Below, piece after piece: positions 47,852 through 60,509 of a DNA stretch of 64,000 nucleotides. The stretch lies in contig JAJEKB010021191.1 of NCBI GenBank assembly GCA_022393335.1, positions 1,822,604-1,886,603 on the forward strand. Reading direction: 5' to 3'. Both the position numbers and the translations under genes were made by a program. The DNA is from Macrotrachela quadricornifera. Taxonomy: Eukaryota > Rotifera > Eurotatoria > Philodinida > Philodinidae. The notes under the pieces were generated by a model. It searched no databases. It saw only the letters and a list, made by a program, of their open reading frames with translations, and was not told where the DNA came from. How positions within the stretch are numbered: position 1 is the stretch's first letter; the number at the start of each line of letters is the position of its first letter.

Positions 47852-50800
47852 ATGCTAGCAACCATCAATATAATACCAAGAGATTATCTTAAACCACCAA
47901 AACCTGCTTCTTTAAGAAAGTAAGTCAAAGCTGTTTAGTCACCGATATAGTCGAACAAACTGATATGTTTAAGATAGAGATAATATATTTTGTTCAATTG
48001 TAGATTTTACTTATGAAAAGATAATGCAATACGATAATATTTTCTAAACATAGATAATGATATTATTTTATTTTCAATTTGACTTTAATGAGCACAGTCA
48101 AGTAGATAAATGATAGCTATCTACTTTATAAATGAAATAGTCATTTTAACCTTTGATTGAGATTGGAAAACTTCAATTCTATAGTTCAAGATGCAGTATA
48201 TTTTCATCAAAATGTCAATCAGTTTTGCTGTCAAATTAACAAATTTCGAATATAGTCTATCATTGATGTGAACGAACAGAAATATTCGAAATATAAAGTA
48301 TTTACATTATATGTTAAATACTTTCAATTCAAAATCTCAATAAAACTTTTCTTTCATTTATTGTGATGATTGGATAGAACTCATTGAATTGCATAGAACA
48401 AAAAAATGTTTCAAATTGAAAAAGGAATATTTTACAAATGTCAAAATATGTTCTGTTTGATATGGAACATACTTTTTTCTCTGTGACTCAATGAATTCTA
48501 TCCAATCGTCACGAAACAAGAAAAAAAAGTTCTATTGAAGATTGAATTGAAAGTATTTTATATATACTGTAAATGCTTTATATTTCGAATATCTCCGTCT
48601 ATGCAGATCAACAACAGACTATATTTTAGATTTATCAGTTTGGTAATGAGAAGTTTAATGCTATTCAAATATGTCTCCTCTTTAAAATCAGATTTTACAC
48701 CTAATATTTAATTTTACCGATAGAAGGAAATGATAATACAGTGCATCTCAATCGATTTTCTTCTCTTAACATTTTTTTTGTTTTTATAACTATATTCGTT
48801 TACCTACTATCTTACGATATATAGCGAGATAGTCCGGAACGTGCTTCATCTTTTGATATATTTACATTAAACGTCAAATGCAGTTTAAAGTATAGAAGTT
48901 GTATTCTTTTCTGTGTAGAATGTGTCGATAACATTGTAACGTTTTTGGCAAATAGTGAGAAATCAATTTTGAGAATGGGAGAACCTTATATATCTTTTTA
49001 CCTGTATGAATAGGTTGTTTTATATTCAAAATAAAGAGCTAATACAACAAAGTTACTTTCCATTATACAGAAAATATTTGAAAGCCGTTTTTGTTATGCA
49101 TATATCTTGACGCGAGAACATAATAGAACACCGAATTTTATTTAGACAAGTGCACCATAAAAAGTTTTAAAAAATTCGCATAAACAAAATTCGATAGAGA
49201 ATCAAAATAGTGTTTCAAACATTTTCAATATGATAGAGAGATGTCCTCAATTTTTGAAACTTTATTCTCGAGTACACAATTTACTTTAAAAATTTTTACG
49301 GACCATAAGAAAGAGTGTGCTCGAAAGTACCAAAACACGAAAAGAGTTCTCACTTTCGCTAAAGTTTCCCATCGAAATAATAGGCAAACAAAAAAGTTTG
49401 TGTCGAAAAAATACCAAATTTGCAATATTTTCATATTTTTCGCGTCATATAGGAAAATCGGAAATTAAAGTTTAAGTCAGATTTTGTAGAGAATTTCATA
49501 GCAATTTCTATTTAGAAAAATGATTTGTCTTAGAGAACTTAAAGAATAAGAGTTCATGCAAAAATACTGGCATTGGATTTATTTTTAATTTTTCTTTTTT
49601 TCTGAGAGATATTTCTATGCTTATAACTTTCTTATTATAGAAATTATGGAACATCGGTCATAGGCCACTTTGTAGAGCGTCGTTTACTGCAACCAAATTT
49701 TTAAATATATAATATTTTAATATAAAAAAATTAATTATCCAAATCGAGATAGGACTTCTGAGCCATTCTTCAAATACAAATGCACAGAGAAGATACAGTG
49801 ACTAGAGGAGAAAAGAAGCATTTTTCTTTTCGAATTTAGGTTACTACAGAATTCTCTAGAAAATAGGCTTAGTAAAACTCCGATAACTACACCATATTCT
49901 AATGGAAACTCAAATTCATTTAAAGCACTAAATAAAACATTCAAACTCCTTTTGTCAAGTATAAATGATACAAGATAGTTACAAGAATCTTATGGTTTTA
50001 GGAAAATAAAGAATGATGTTAAAAACTACGGCAGATAAAAATAGTGCTTATGTTACATCTATAGGGATCAAGTATTTTCAGCGTTAATAGGATATATACT
50101 TCATTTTCGAAAAATATATTTGTGTATTTAACATAAAGTTGAAAAATTGACTAAAAATTTCTCATAAGAGGAATATATTCATCATCTTAAAGACATCTTT
50201 CATTATTTCACCTATGTTTTTAGGAGATTGTGGCAAATAGTTTGGCAATACACACCGACAGTGGTCATCTGCAGCTTACTTATTGTAGCGTTGATTGTGG
50301 CAGGCATAATAGTGTTGAGTCTTATCTCAACATCTTTACCCAAAAAGACGGTGGACAGTCACAGCGCTGATGAAAGTATGTTTTATTTATCCTTTGTTTC
50401 GATGTATTTTGTACCGAATTGTTGTTTTTCAGATGGATTTGAACTTAATATTACATATTCGTCTAATTTGGTCAATATAAATACTACAAATATTACGGAC
50501 TTAACTGATTTAGCAAATGAAGTGAGTTGTTTTCCTCTTTCTCATCTCATGGTTTATTTTTCTATATGTTTTTAGATGATGATTCAGTATAATTTGACAA
50601 GTATTATCGTCAAAAGTGCTTGGTTCGTTCCACAACTAGTATTAAACACTATCCAAAAACGACAAGTCATACAGTATGTATATATAGCAGTTGACATTTT
50701 GGCTTCTTTCTAAAAGACGTATAAACTCGAATTTTTCTCTCTTTCGAGGAGATATATCGCTTTACTTTCTTATCTTGGTTTGAAACAAAAAAAGAATATC

Positions 50801-53800
50801 TTGAAATAAAATGGAAGTCAAATTTTTTTACGTTTTTCTTTTAATGAAAAAGACGAACTTGTTATCTGTTTTTCTTTTTTTAGACCAAATGGTAGCCAAG
50901 GTCAAAAAAAAAGGAATCATTATAAGCTATTGGTTTGGCTTGTCGATTTTTGTTAAATTTCCACAGAAATGTGCCAGCAGTATCATCAGACGAATAGAAT
51001 GCAGGAAAAATTTCAAAAATGAAATTGAGCATCACATCAGCACGAGAGAAGAAATAATATCGTTGAAGATTAAATTTATCAACAGGCAAATGGTTGTAGT
51101 ACAATTAATTTTCTATAAATTTGGATCTCCTCCAGGTAAATCTCGATTGTTAGAATTATTTGAAAATGTATACATTGCTCATAATTTCGAACATAAAATT
51201 ATTTTGTTAGCTAGAACATTCATAATAAATTCCATATTTCGTCAGCAAATGACTATGAAATTCTCACATATTATCTCACTTCTGTAAACCGCAATGTTAT
51301 CTTTGTAATGCCAGCCGACATTAGAGAGCGAGAAGTCCAGAAATGACAAACAAAGAATGACATTGTTGTTCAATGTAATGCTAGAATTTTTTAAGAAGGG
51401 ATATCTACAAAATTTTCTTTGTTCGCTCGAAGATCGTCAAAAAAGTCGCTGTAACTAATAGAAATGTGATAAAATCTGAAAATTTAATAGTCAAATAAAA
51501 AAAATTTATTTATTATTTGTAGATCCAAGCTTGATCACTGGTCCACAAACACCAACTGGATCTGATACATCTTCTGTAACAAGTACAACCGAAAACATTA
51601 TTAATACTAGTAAGAAAGACACAAAATGACTCTCCTTAACTAATAGATTCGAAAATTCTACCATTATGATACCTATAACCAAATTACTAATTAGACAAAT
51701 TTTGTAAATCTATCTCTTTACTTTGATACACTAGTACCTCAATAGTTTAAAAGGCTGCTATAACGGTTAGCAGAAATGAATTTCACTGAGCCGTTGCCAA
51801 TACATACTGTATCAGTTAGTTGAGGCGGCCATATACAAATTGTAGTGAATGAACACTTCATACTACAGAATCTACAATAAATTTAGTCTTGTATCATTTT
51901 ACTAGAATTATGAATGTAAAAAGACGCGCTTTTTTCGAGTGTTTTAGAACGATGAATACTTATGTATAAATTTTTATCTCTTGTATTATTGAGTATACTT
52001 TTACACCTCCACCCCTTTACACAAGACTGAAAAAACTTGTGTAGTAACGGAATAACGAAAGTGAGAAAAAAGAGCGCAGTATTTTTACAATTATATTTTC
52101 CTGAAATCCTTAAACAAAATGATGTGTATGAAAAATTTTTCGATTTTTATATGAACTCGTTAAACAATAAAACAAGACTTCAAAAACATTTTAATTATTT
52201 TGACAAGTCCATAAAGATGGAGTTAACTATCGTCTTATAAAGTCTTATTTAAAGAGTTTACAAAAAAAAGTCAAACTAATTGCTGCCTTAGAGAATGTTT
52301 TTTCAAGAGTCTACGTAAAATATGTAAAATTATTACATAAACCTTGCTCTATTTCGCCATTTTTAATTAAGTGATGGTACAAATTCAGTAAGTTATCTTT
52401 TGATTTGACAGTATGTTGAGTTTATAAATTTTACATTTCTCTTTTTTCACCATTAATTACTTTTATTTTAAAAACATTATATAACATACGATGGTATGAA
52501 AAGTTCTACAATCTACATAAGACAATTTTTTAGTGTTCTGCTTTTTATTTATTATTAAAATGAGCAAAATTTCGAGCGATTAAATTTCAATGTTGCTCAA
52601 AGATTAGTTTTTATTTCTATTTCATCGTTTTATTACTTGATGCACCTTTCTAAAAAAATGAATGAACCATAAGATGCACTGTGAAAAGCCTTACAATTTT
52701 GCTCAGTAAAGTTAATTTTATTAGTGTACTTTTTGTTTTCAAAAAAAGCAAAGTTCAATGCGAGCAAGTATCTCTTTTTACGTGCACAACATATTCTGTT
52801 TTCATTAATTTCATCTTTTTATACGGAGCAGTCCTTAACTAGCATTACGATAAACTATTCCATAAATAATCTTCATTTGTTATTTAATAAAACAGTAAGA
52901 AGAAATAAGAGTGAACTTTAGAAAAGGTAGAATATAGATGTAAGTGCAGATAATCTTCGGAACGAGCTAATTTAAATACTTCAGATCTCAATATTTAGAA
53001 TTTAGAAGCATGGAACTATGGTTTTTGCAAAGAATTCGGTGATTTGGTGTCCAAGAGTCAGTAGTTGCGCATTTTAGTTTTCAGATGCCAACTTTGATAT
53101 TTAAATCAGCTCGTTGCGAATATATCTGCACTTGCATCTATATTCTACCTTTTCTAAAGTTCATTTTCATTTCTTCTTACTATTCTCTTAGATAACAACT
53201 GAAAATTATCTATGGAACAGTTTATATGTATTTTTCTTGATATCTGAGAAAATTTCTTCATTGAGGTCAAAAATTACACTTAATAAGAGTGTTTACTTAC
53301 CTTCTCCACATGAAAAAAAAGAATTTAATTAAAGTTCTACTACCAACCAAAAAAATAGTCCATTTGTTTGGACAAGAGCGAAGATAATTGAATGTTTTAT
53401 CGTAACGCTGCTCATGGACCATTTTATAAATTAATGTTTTCATAAAAATCGCGAATACCAAAACATGACGCATGCAAAACTCTACAATTTACAAGGAACG
53501 TTTTGTTTAAATCAGAAAGAATTATTTCTTATTCCTATGGAAAAATTTATCTTTCAGGAGGACGAAATTTAATTGCTAGATGGTTTGCCCATTTTAAAAC
53601 AAAAGGTACAACTATATAATAGATTGTAGGACTTTTTACACAGCATCGTATGTTATATTATGTTTTTAAAATAAATGTACTAAATCGTAAAAAGGGTGAT
53701 GCAAATAACGACCAACATTTTATGGGACATATGTTACATTTTACCTTTCAGATTTGTTGTAAGATAAAAGGTTTTTTGAAAAGCGTTTCAAAAGCGTAGT

Positions 53801-56800
53801 ATTTTTCGTGTAATTATAGCTTTCCATAGAAGACCGACATAAGTTACAGTTTTTCGAACAAATCATTCAAGGTACATATATAGTAACTAATAACATATTA
53901 TAAATCAGTCTAATATATATCAAGGCGCAATTAGTATGTGATTGTATTGGAATGTAGTGCTCTTAGCCGAATGATAGATCGCCGAAACTCGCGCCGAAAG
54001 GAACATTATCGAAAAAATAGATCGCCGAAATACATATCATCGAAATAAAGATCGCTGATATAAAGATGGTCGAAATAAAGATCGTCGAATTTTTTCGGTC
54101 ATTTATTACCAACAATATATATTTCAATGATCTATTTTTCGGTAATCATTTCTTGCGCTTGCTTTTTAAATATCTATCAGACTTGAAATCTATTTACGTA
54201 TTGTCTCAAAAGTATTGCTGACAGCTACACTTATCTCAACGACGGCGGTAAAAAAACATTAAAAAAGTATTGCTAATATTAGTTTTGACGAACAGTATGC
54301 TTACCTTATAACTTCATACATTTCAACTCAGTTACTAACTTGACTTAGTAACTGACTTGACCCAGTTACTAACTTAACTTAGTAACTGATTTGACTTAGT
54401 TACTGACTTGACTTTGTTACTAACTTGATATATTCCAAGTCAGTTACTAACTTGACTTAGTTACTTACTTGATTTAGTTACTGACTTGACTCCGAACTCA
54501 ACTCAGTTATTAATTTTAATTTTTTTCGATCAAAATAAAATTTATCAATAAATGGTGTCGCCGATATACACATTGTCGATAGTGACATCGCCGAAAGGAT
54601 ACTTCGCCGAAATGTAGATTATCGAATTTCGGCGATCTTTATTTCGGCGATATGAGTTTCGGCTAAGAGCATACTTACCATCGTATTGTTTATTCAAGAA
54701 AAGTATCCACCAGTGGCATGTTCAAGAGAATCTAATTCTGATTAGGTTCACATTAGGACAGACTATCTTGATTATACGTGCAGAACACCGTAACTCGTCA
54801 GCCTTAGAATCTATTACAAAAATAAGAGTTTTTTTCAGCAATTTCCAAACCTGTTCTCTTCATCAAAACCATCACCACAAAACAAAATAGCTCCACAAGT
54901 ATGGTATAATTCTATATTACGACATCCAAGCATTTTTACAATGAGACTAATCTATTTTTTGCTTTTTCTTGTTCTCCTATACACCGCATTCTAAATTTCG
55001 AATCGATCATAGACCTTTTTTGAAAGTGATCAACATTCTCCTATGTTTCCACAACCAAACTAATTCCTATCTAATTCGAAGGCAACTCCACGATTTCATC
55101 AACAACATCTTCAATGAATGCCACAACAACAACATCTTCAATAAATGCCACAATAACAACATCTTCAATAAATGCCACAACAACAACAGGTTCAATAAAT
55201 GCCACAACAACAACATCTTCAATAAATGCCACAACAACAACAACAGGTTCAATAAATGCCACAACAACAACAACAGGTTCAATAAATGCCACAACAACAA
55301 CATCTTCAATAAATGCCACAACAACAACAACAGATTCAATAAATGCTACAACAACAACAACAACAGGTTCAATAAATGCCACAACAACAGGAGGTTCAAT
55401 AAATGCCACAACAACAACAGGTTCAATATTAAATACAACCAGAAACATGGCACATATCACAACTACGACAGCCATCACAGAATTTCTAGTAAATACAACA
55501 ACTATTACAACATCTACAAATACTGCAATAACAGTTACTGTAACAACTAAGACTGCAACTATTAAAACAACAAGAATAGCTACACTGATTTCACTAATCA
55601 TAGCTTCCACTACAGGCAAAACTGCAGCCATCGGAACTGACACAGAAATTAGAATAGGAGCACCAAGCACGACTGAGACATCAAAACAGTCTGCCCCACA
55701 GATTACACAACCAGCAGTCACTGGAGCAGAAGAATTACCGGTTGCATCAACCGCACAAACCAAAACAAGCACAATCACAGAAACAGCCACGTCACGAAAA
55801 ACTCAAACAGGAACGATACCTGAAGCTAGTCGATCGACTGAAACGAATACACTAGAAATAACTGGGCAAACCCCAAGACTAACTACAGAAACGACAATAG
55901 CAGAATCAACTGGACGACGAACACAACAAAGTACAAAAGTATCACCTCGAGAGACTGTAGGTGGCGCCAAAGTGACAACTGGACCAATACTTACAGAAGG
56001 TACAAAAGTATCACCTCGAGAAACCGCAGGAGGCACCAAAGTGACAACTGGACCAATACTTACAGAAGGTACAAAAGTAGCAAGTCAACACATGACTCAA
56101 ACAGTGACGCAAGTAACAACTACACTAATAACGAAAGCAAGTACAGAAATGCCACTTAGAGAAACCACCAAAACAGGCGTTGAGCCGTCAACTAAACCAA
56201 CAGGTCAAGAAAGTACACCAGGTGGAGCTGAAAGAACAACCCAAAAACATACAAAAGCGACAGCTGCATCCACAAGTAAAGAAAGTACCAAAATCCAAAC
56301 TATTGGAACCACACAGAAAGGCACACAAGACACAACTAAATCACCACTCAAAGAAAGTACAGAAGGTGGAGCTGAAAGGACGACCGATAGACATACAGAT
56401 GCGGTCATTAGACATACTGTGAAAGGAAGAACACAAGCACCAACGGCACGAACAACAGAGAATGCCATAAAAGAAACAATTAAACCGCCAATTGAAGAGA
56501 GTACAGGAGTTGGAGGTGGAAGAGCCACGGACAGGAGCACAGAGGTGGTTACCGGATCAACAATCGAAGAAAGTACAGGAACTCTAGATGTAGGAACAAT
56601 ACCAGGAGACCAAATCTCACTAACGAAACCAACTACTGAATATAACACCGAAATAACCTTTGCACAAATTACAGAAGGGCTTACACGAACACTAACTCCA
56701 TTCAATGCTGAAGAAATGAGTCAAACAACATATACTAGATTAACACAGACAAGGAGTCCAATATCAACTCCCACAACTATTGAGCAAAGTAGCAAAACGA

Positions 56801-59316
56801 CGATTCATAAGACAACACAGTGGCACGCTGAAACTTCAACTCTACAAACAATTGGACAAAGTACCGAAATAACAGCGACTGCAAAAGCACAAGAAGCCAT
56901 AGAAGTATCAAGAGTGTCAACATCAGAAGATAGAAGTGAAATGCCACTGGGTAGAACAACAAAAGCATTTGCCGAAACAGACATAGGAAAAACAACAGGT
57001 ACTTTTGGTAATATCAAAACTGGAAGAACAACAGGAGAATTTGGCGAGAGGGAAACTCGAGTGACAACAGAAAAATTTTCAGAAACGAAAACTAGAGCAA
57101 CAACAGGAGCAAGTGCAGATATGAGAACTGGACCAATAACTGAAGCAGGTAAAGACACGGAAACGGGGGGAACAACAGATGCAGGTGCAGACAGGAAAAT
57201 TGGAGGAACAACAGGAGTTGTTGCAGACGCAGGAACCGGAGGAATTATATGTGCAGGTGCACATATAAGGACTAGAGGAACTAGAGGTGCAAGTGTAGAT
57301 ATAAGCATTAGAGGAACTATATGTGCAGATGCGGATACGGGAACTGGAAGAACAAAAGATGCAGCTGCAGACACAGAATCTGGAGGCCCAACAGCAGTTG
57401 TTTCAAACAAAGGAACTGGAGCAACAACAGTTGCAGACACAGGCAGAGAATCCGTAGAAACAACAGTAGTTGGTATAGACACAGAAACTGCAGGGACAAC
57501 AGCTGAAAACGCGGATACAGGATCCGCAGAAACAGCAATTGCCGTTACAGGCACGGAATCTCGAAGAACAACAGCTGGAGGTGCATACAGAGAAACTGGA
57601 AGAACAACACGAGTTGGCACAGATACAGGACCTGAAGAAACAACAGATGCAGGTGTGGATACGGGAACTGGAGGAACAACAAGTGCAAGTGTAGACCGAA
57701 AAACTGGAGGAGCAACAAGTGCAGTTGGAGACACGGGATCTCGAGGAACAACAGGTGCAGGTGCAGACTGGGAGACTGGAGGAACAAGAAGTGCAGGTGC
57801 GAATACGAGAACTGAAGGACCAACAGCAGGTGTTTCAAACAAAGGAAATGGAGCAACAACAGCTGCAGGGACAGACAGAGAATCCTTAGGAACAACAGTA
57901 GTTGGTATACACACAGAAATTGCAACGACAGTAGCTGAGAACACGGATACAGGATCTGTAGGAACAACAGGTGTAGTTGCAGACATAAAAACTGGAGGAA
58001 CAACAGGAATTGGTACAGAAGCAGAAACTAGAGTAACAACAGGTGCAGGTGTAGACAGGGAAACTGGAGGAACAACGGGTGCAGTTGCAGACACGGGATC
58101 TCGAGGAACAACAGCTGTAGGTGCAGACAGTGAAACTAGAGGAACAACAGGGGTTGATACAGAAACAGAAACTAGAGTAACAACAGGTGCAGGTATAGAC
58201 AGGAAAACTGGAGGAACAACAGGAACTGGTACAGATGCAGAAACTGGAAAAACAACAAATGCAGGTGCAGGTGCAGGTGCAGACACGGAATCTGAAGGAA
58301 CAACAGGTATAGGTACAGACACGGAATCTGATGGAACAACAGATGCAGGTATAGACAGAGAAACTGGAAAAACAACAGGAGTTGGCACAGATACAGGAAC
58401 GGGAGGAACAACAGGTGCAGTTGCAGACAAAAAAACTGGAAAAACAATAGGAGGTGATACAGAAAGAGAAACTGGAAAGACAACAGGTGCAGACATGGAA
58501 TCTGGAGGATCAACATATGCAGGTGCAGACACGCAATCTGTAAGGTCAACAGATGCAGATGCAGAGATGGAACTTGAAAGAACAACAGGAATTGGTACAG
58601 AAACAGGGGTAATAACAGGTGCAGGTGCAGATACGCAAACTGGAGGAACAACAGGGGTTAGTACAGAAATAGAAACTAGAGTAACAACTGGTGCAGATGT
58701 AGACAGGGAAACTGGAGGAACAACAGGAACTGGTGCAGATGCAGAAACTGGAGGAACAACAGGAACTGGTACAGATGCAGAAACTGGAAAAACAACAGGA
58801 ACTGGTACAGATGCAGAAACTGGAAAAACAACAGGAACTGGTACAGATGCAGAAACTGGAAAAACAACAAGTGCAGGTGCAGGTGCAGGTGCAGATACGG
58901 AATCTGATGGAACAACAGATGCAGATGCAGACAGAGAAACTGGAAAAACAACAGGAGTTGGTACAGATACAGGAACTGGAGGAACAACAGGTGCAGTTGC
59001 AGACATAAAAACTGGAGGAACAACAGGTGCAGGTACAGATACAGAAACTGGAGAAACAACAGCGTCAGGTGCAGACACGGGAACTAGAGGAACAACAGAT
59101 TCAGATGCAGGTGCAGGCACGGAATCTGGAGGATCAACAGATGCAGGTGCAGAAAAGGAAACTGGAAGAACAACAGGAGCTGGCACAGATATAGAAACTG
59201 GAGAAACAATAGCGTCAGGTGGAGACACGGAAAATGGACCAAGAACAGAAGATAGTAAGGAATTAACCATCGTTGAAAGTATGGAAGAGTATATAGAAAC
59301 ACGAAACGCAGGGTAG
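47852..59316 (+). CDS. type II transmembrane mucin-like glycoprotein
   Basis: Exons found by splice consensus and phase: 47852-47919, 50224-50375, 50433-50521, 50576-50673, 51523-51609 and about 55082-59316. The first four junctions agree in phase. The step from 50673 to 51523 needs one more small exon that I could not place (an 8-base exon at 50885-50892 would fit). The N-terminus is cytosolic and basic (KPPKPASLRKRLW), then a membrane segment at about 35-57 (VVICSLLIVALIVAGIIVLS), then an extracellular part with N-glycosylation sequons (NIT, NTT, NLT) of possible SEA-like type. The large exon encodes first about a dozen copies of SSINATTTT, each with a sequon, then a long Thr/Ser-rich region, then about 60 copies of a 12-residue GTTGAGADTETG unit. 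Such proteins form heavily O-glycosylated surface coats. The end is uncertain: either the stop at 59314-59316, or a splice at 59253 to a short exon 59900-59992. Confidence 0.65.
48239..48636. repeat. foldback element in mucin intron 1, ~170-bp arms
   Basis: The arms at about 48239-48420 and 48470-48636 are inverted copies, sharing ATATTCGAAATATAAAG, AAATACTTTCAATTCAA and GATTGGATAGAA. Loop of about 50 bp. It lies within the 2.3-kb first intron of the mucin gene. Confidence 0.75.
50674..51522 (+). other. mucin intron region with unplaced small exon and an unexplained open frame
   Basis: A plus-strand frame at 50811-51287 spans most of this interval but shows no motif. The phase of the flanking exons requires 3n+2 coding bases somewhere here. 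A good acceptor (TTTTTTTAG, ending 50884) precedes a short ACCAAATG segment followed by GT. Confidence 0.3.
52480..53650. repeat. dispersed GATGC-GTGAAAAG-CTACAAT repeats
   Basis: Related blocks occur at about 52490 (plus), 52675 (plus), 53465 (plus) and, inverted, about 53620-53650. Two plus copies (and the one near 31465) are followed by TTTTTGTTTT and AAAA-GA-CAAA. All lie in the 3.5-kb mucin intron except the one in the 31-kb foldback element. Confidence 0.5.
52855..53220. repeat. foldback element in mucin intron, ~120-bp arms
   Basis: The arms at about 52855-52976 and 53095-53220 are inverted copies, sharing TTAGAAAAGGTAGAATATAG, AAGTGCAGAT, TTCCATA-ATAAT and GTAAGAAGAAAT. Loop of about 118 bp. 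Confidence 0.75.
53958..54671. mobile_element. TIR element packed with CGCCGAAAT motifs
   Basis: The ends are TGCTCTTAGCCGAA (53958) and its inverse TTCGGCTAAGAGCA (to 54671). Behind each end the motif GATCGCCGAAATAAA and variants recur every 15-25 bases, inverted between the two ends. The centre holds a 17-bp tandem array. There is no coding capacity, so it is non-autonomous. Confidence 0.65.
54330..54512. repeat. 17-bp tandem repeat, about ten copies
   Basis: The unit AGTTACTRACTTGACTT repeats with few changes and two short interruptions. It sits in the middle of the CGCCGAAAT element. Confidence 0.75.
55105..55440 (+). repeat. 27-30-bp coding tandem repeat (SSINATTTT)
   Basis: About a dozen in-frame units of TCTTCAATAAATGCC plus a run of ACA codons. 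Unit length varies by whole codons through the ACA run, so the frame is kept. Each unit supplies an N-A-T sequon and a Thr cluster. Confidence 0.85.
56970..59240 (+). repeat. 36-bp coding tandem repeat (12-residue unit), about 60 copies
   Basis: Units of roughly GGAACAACAGGTGCAG, then GTACAGA-ACGGAAACTGGA, encode GTTGAGADTETG-type repeats. Nearly identical neighbouring copies at about 58729-58870 suggest recent expansion; copies toward the 5' side are more diverged. The same bases stay open on the minus strand for 821 codons because no unit forms a stop there. Confidence 0.85.
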
Positions 59317-60480
59317 TAGGTTGAAGTAGGGTGTGAATTAGGAAAGGAAGTCGATAGTCTAGGAAGAAGAGATGAAAGATGTTATGCAGTTATGCAAAGA
59401 GTGTGAGATGAAAATGGAAATGAGGACATTGACCAGTAAGGCATCAGTGGCTTCGCGGGTTACGCACGGATTGCGGGTAACAAAGGCTGAGTTGAAAGCG
59501 AAATCATGGAAACGGAAGCATGGATGTCGAAGAGACTATGCGAGACGTAGAGACATATGAAGCTGTGAGAGCAATCAGAGAGGTTTAGATGGTTATAATT
59601 GTAGAATGAGAGACAGAAACCACATAACATGGTAAATCTGAAACGACACCTAAATTGATTGAGAAGAAGAACTGAACCACCAGCGAAACTTGTTATAGAG
59701 ATGGGCATAAAACGTCGGTGTGCTGGAAGACGAAAGTAACCAGAAAAAGTACAATAGAAATGATTGTTGATAGATGCGAAGTGTTTTTATAATGTATGCG
59801 CGAGATGCACTGAGAGATTGATCTAATATGACTACAATTTATTTTCTTTCTTTTTTCAATTGTCGACTGAAATAATGTTTCTCGCGTTGTAACTTTAGAT
59901 ATACCAAGTACAATGGTGCCTACATATGAAGAAGCAACAGATCCTCCGCCAACTAAATCAATTCATTTATCTTTTATCTCTTTTCCACTTTAATACTACA
60001 AAGTAAAATATCAAACAATAAAGAAGGCGAACAGAACCACTTGTACTAGTTGTTCTTAAGTCACACATATTCGGTTTTCAATGTCTATTTAGATAGCCAA
60101 TCATCGATGGTGATGATATATGTGATCATAAACTTGATCAAACTTGTTCCTTTTCCTGGTGCTTAAACATCGAACCATTAACAAATATACTTCTCATCGA
60201 TTTCAACCAATAGCTATACATCAAACTACTCTGAAAAATTCATTTTCTATGCTAATTTCTACTCTAAAATCATTACTAGGACTCGAAGGAAATCCGGTTT
60301 ATATTGGCACATAATACTTGTGACACTTATTCACATTTCATTTATTAAGCAACAAACTATAGAATGTTCACCTTTCCATTTATTTTCAGAGTACACTCGA
60401 AAAAATTTTCTCCACAATAATCAGATATCAACAAACATATGACTGCGATATAAGCCTGTAAACATTGTCTCGGCTCTCTC
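59317..60480. other. mucin 3' flank with possible terminal exon
   Basis: The purine-rich composition of the mucin repeat continues to about 59600 but with stops, suggesting decayed coding sequence or 3' UTR. A segment at 59900-59992, preceded by TTTAG, reads IPSTMVPTYEEATDPPPTKS, then IHLSFISFPL and a stop. Its phase fits a splice from 59253. Confidence 0.35.
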
Positions 60481-60509
60481 ATATTATTCGAATATGATCC
60501 GGTTCATTC

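Noticed and set aside
50880..51104. 74-residue minus-strand frame and overlapping plus-strand frame in the mucin intron
   Set aside because: Neither shows a family motif, and neither fits the phase of the mucin exons as a whole; possibly chance or old repeat.
55071..55790. 239-codon minus-strand frame opposite the SSINATTTT array
   Set aside because: Antisense shadow of the coding repeat; the plus strand carries sequons, a matching splice phase and the membrane exons.
56805..59270. 821-codon minus-strand frame of Val/Pro/Ser repeats
   Set aside because: It is the exact antisense of the mucin repeat array. It has no start context or signal peptide, and its openness follows from the repeat unit lacking antisense stops.
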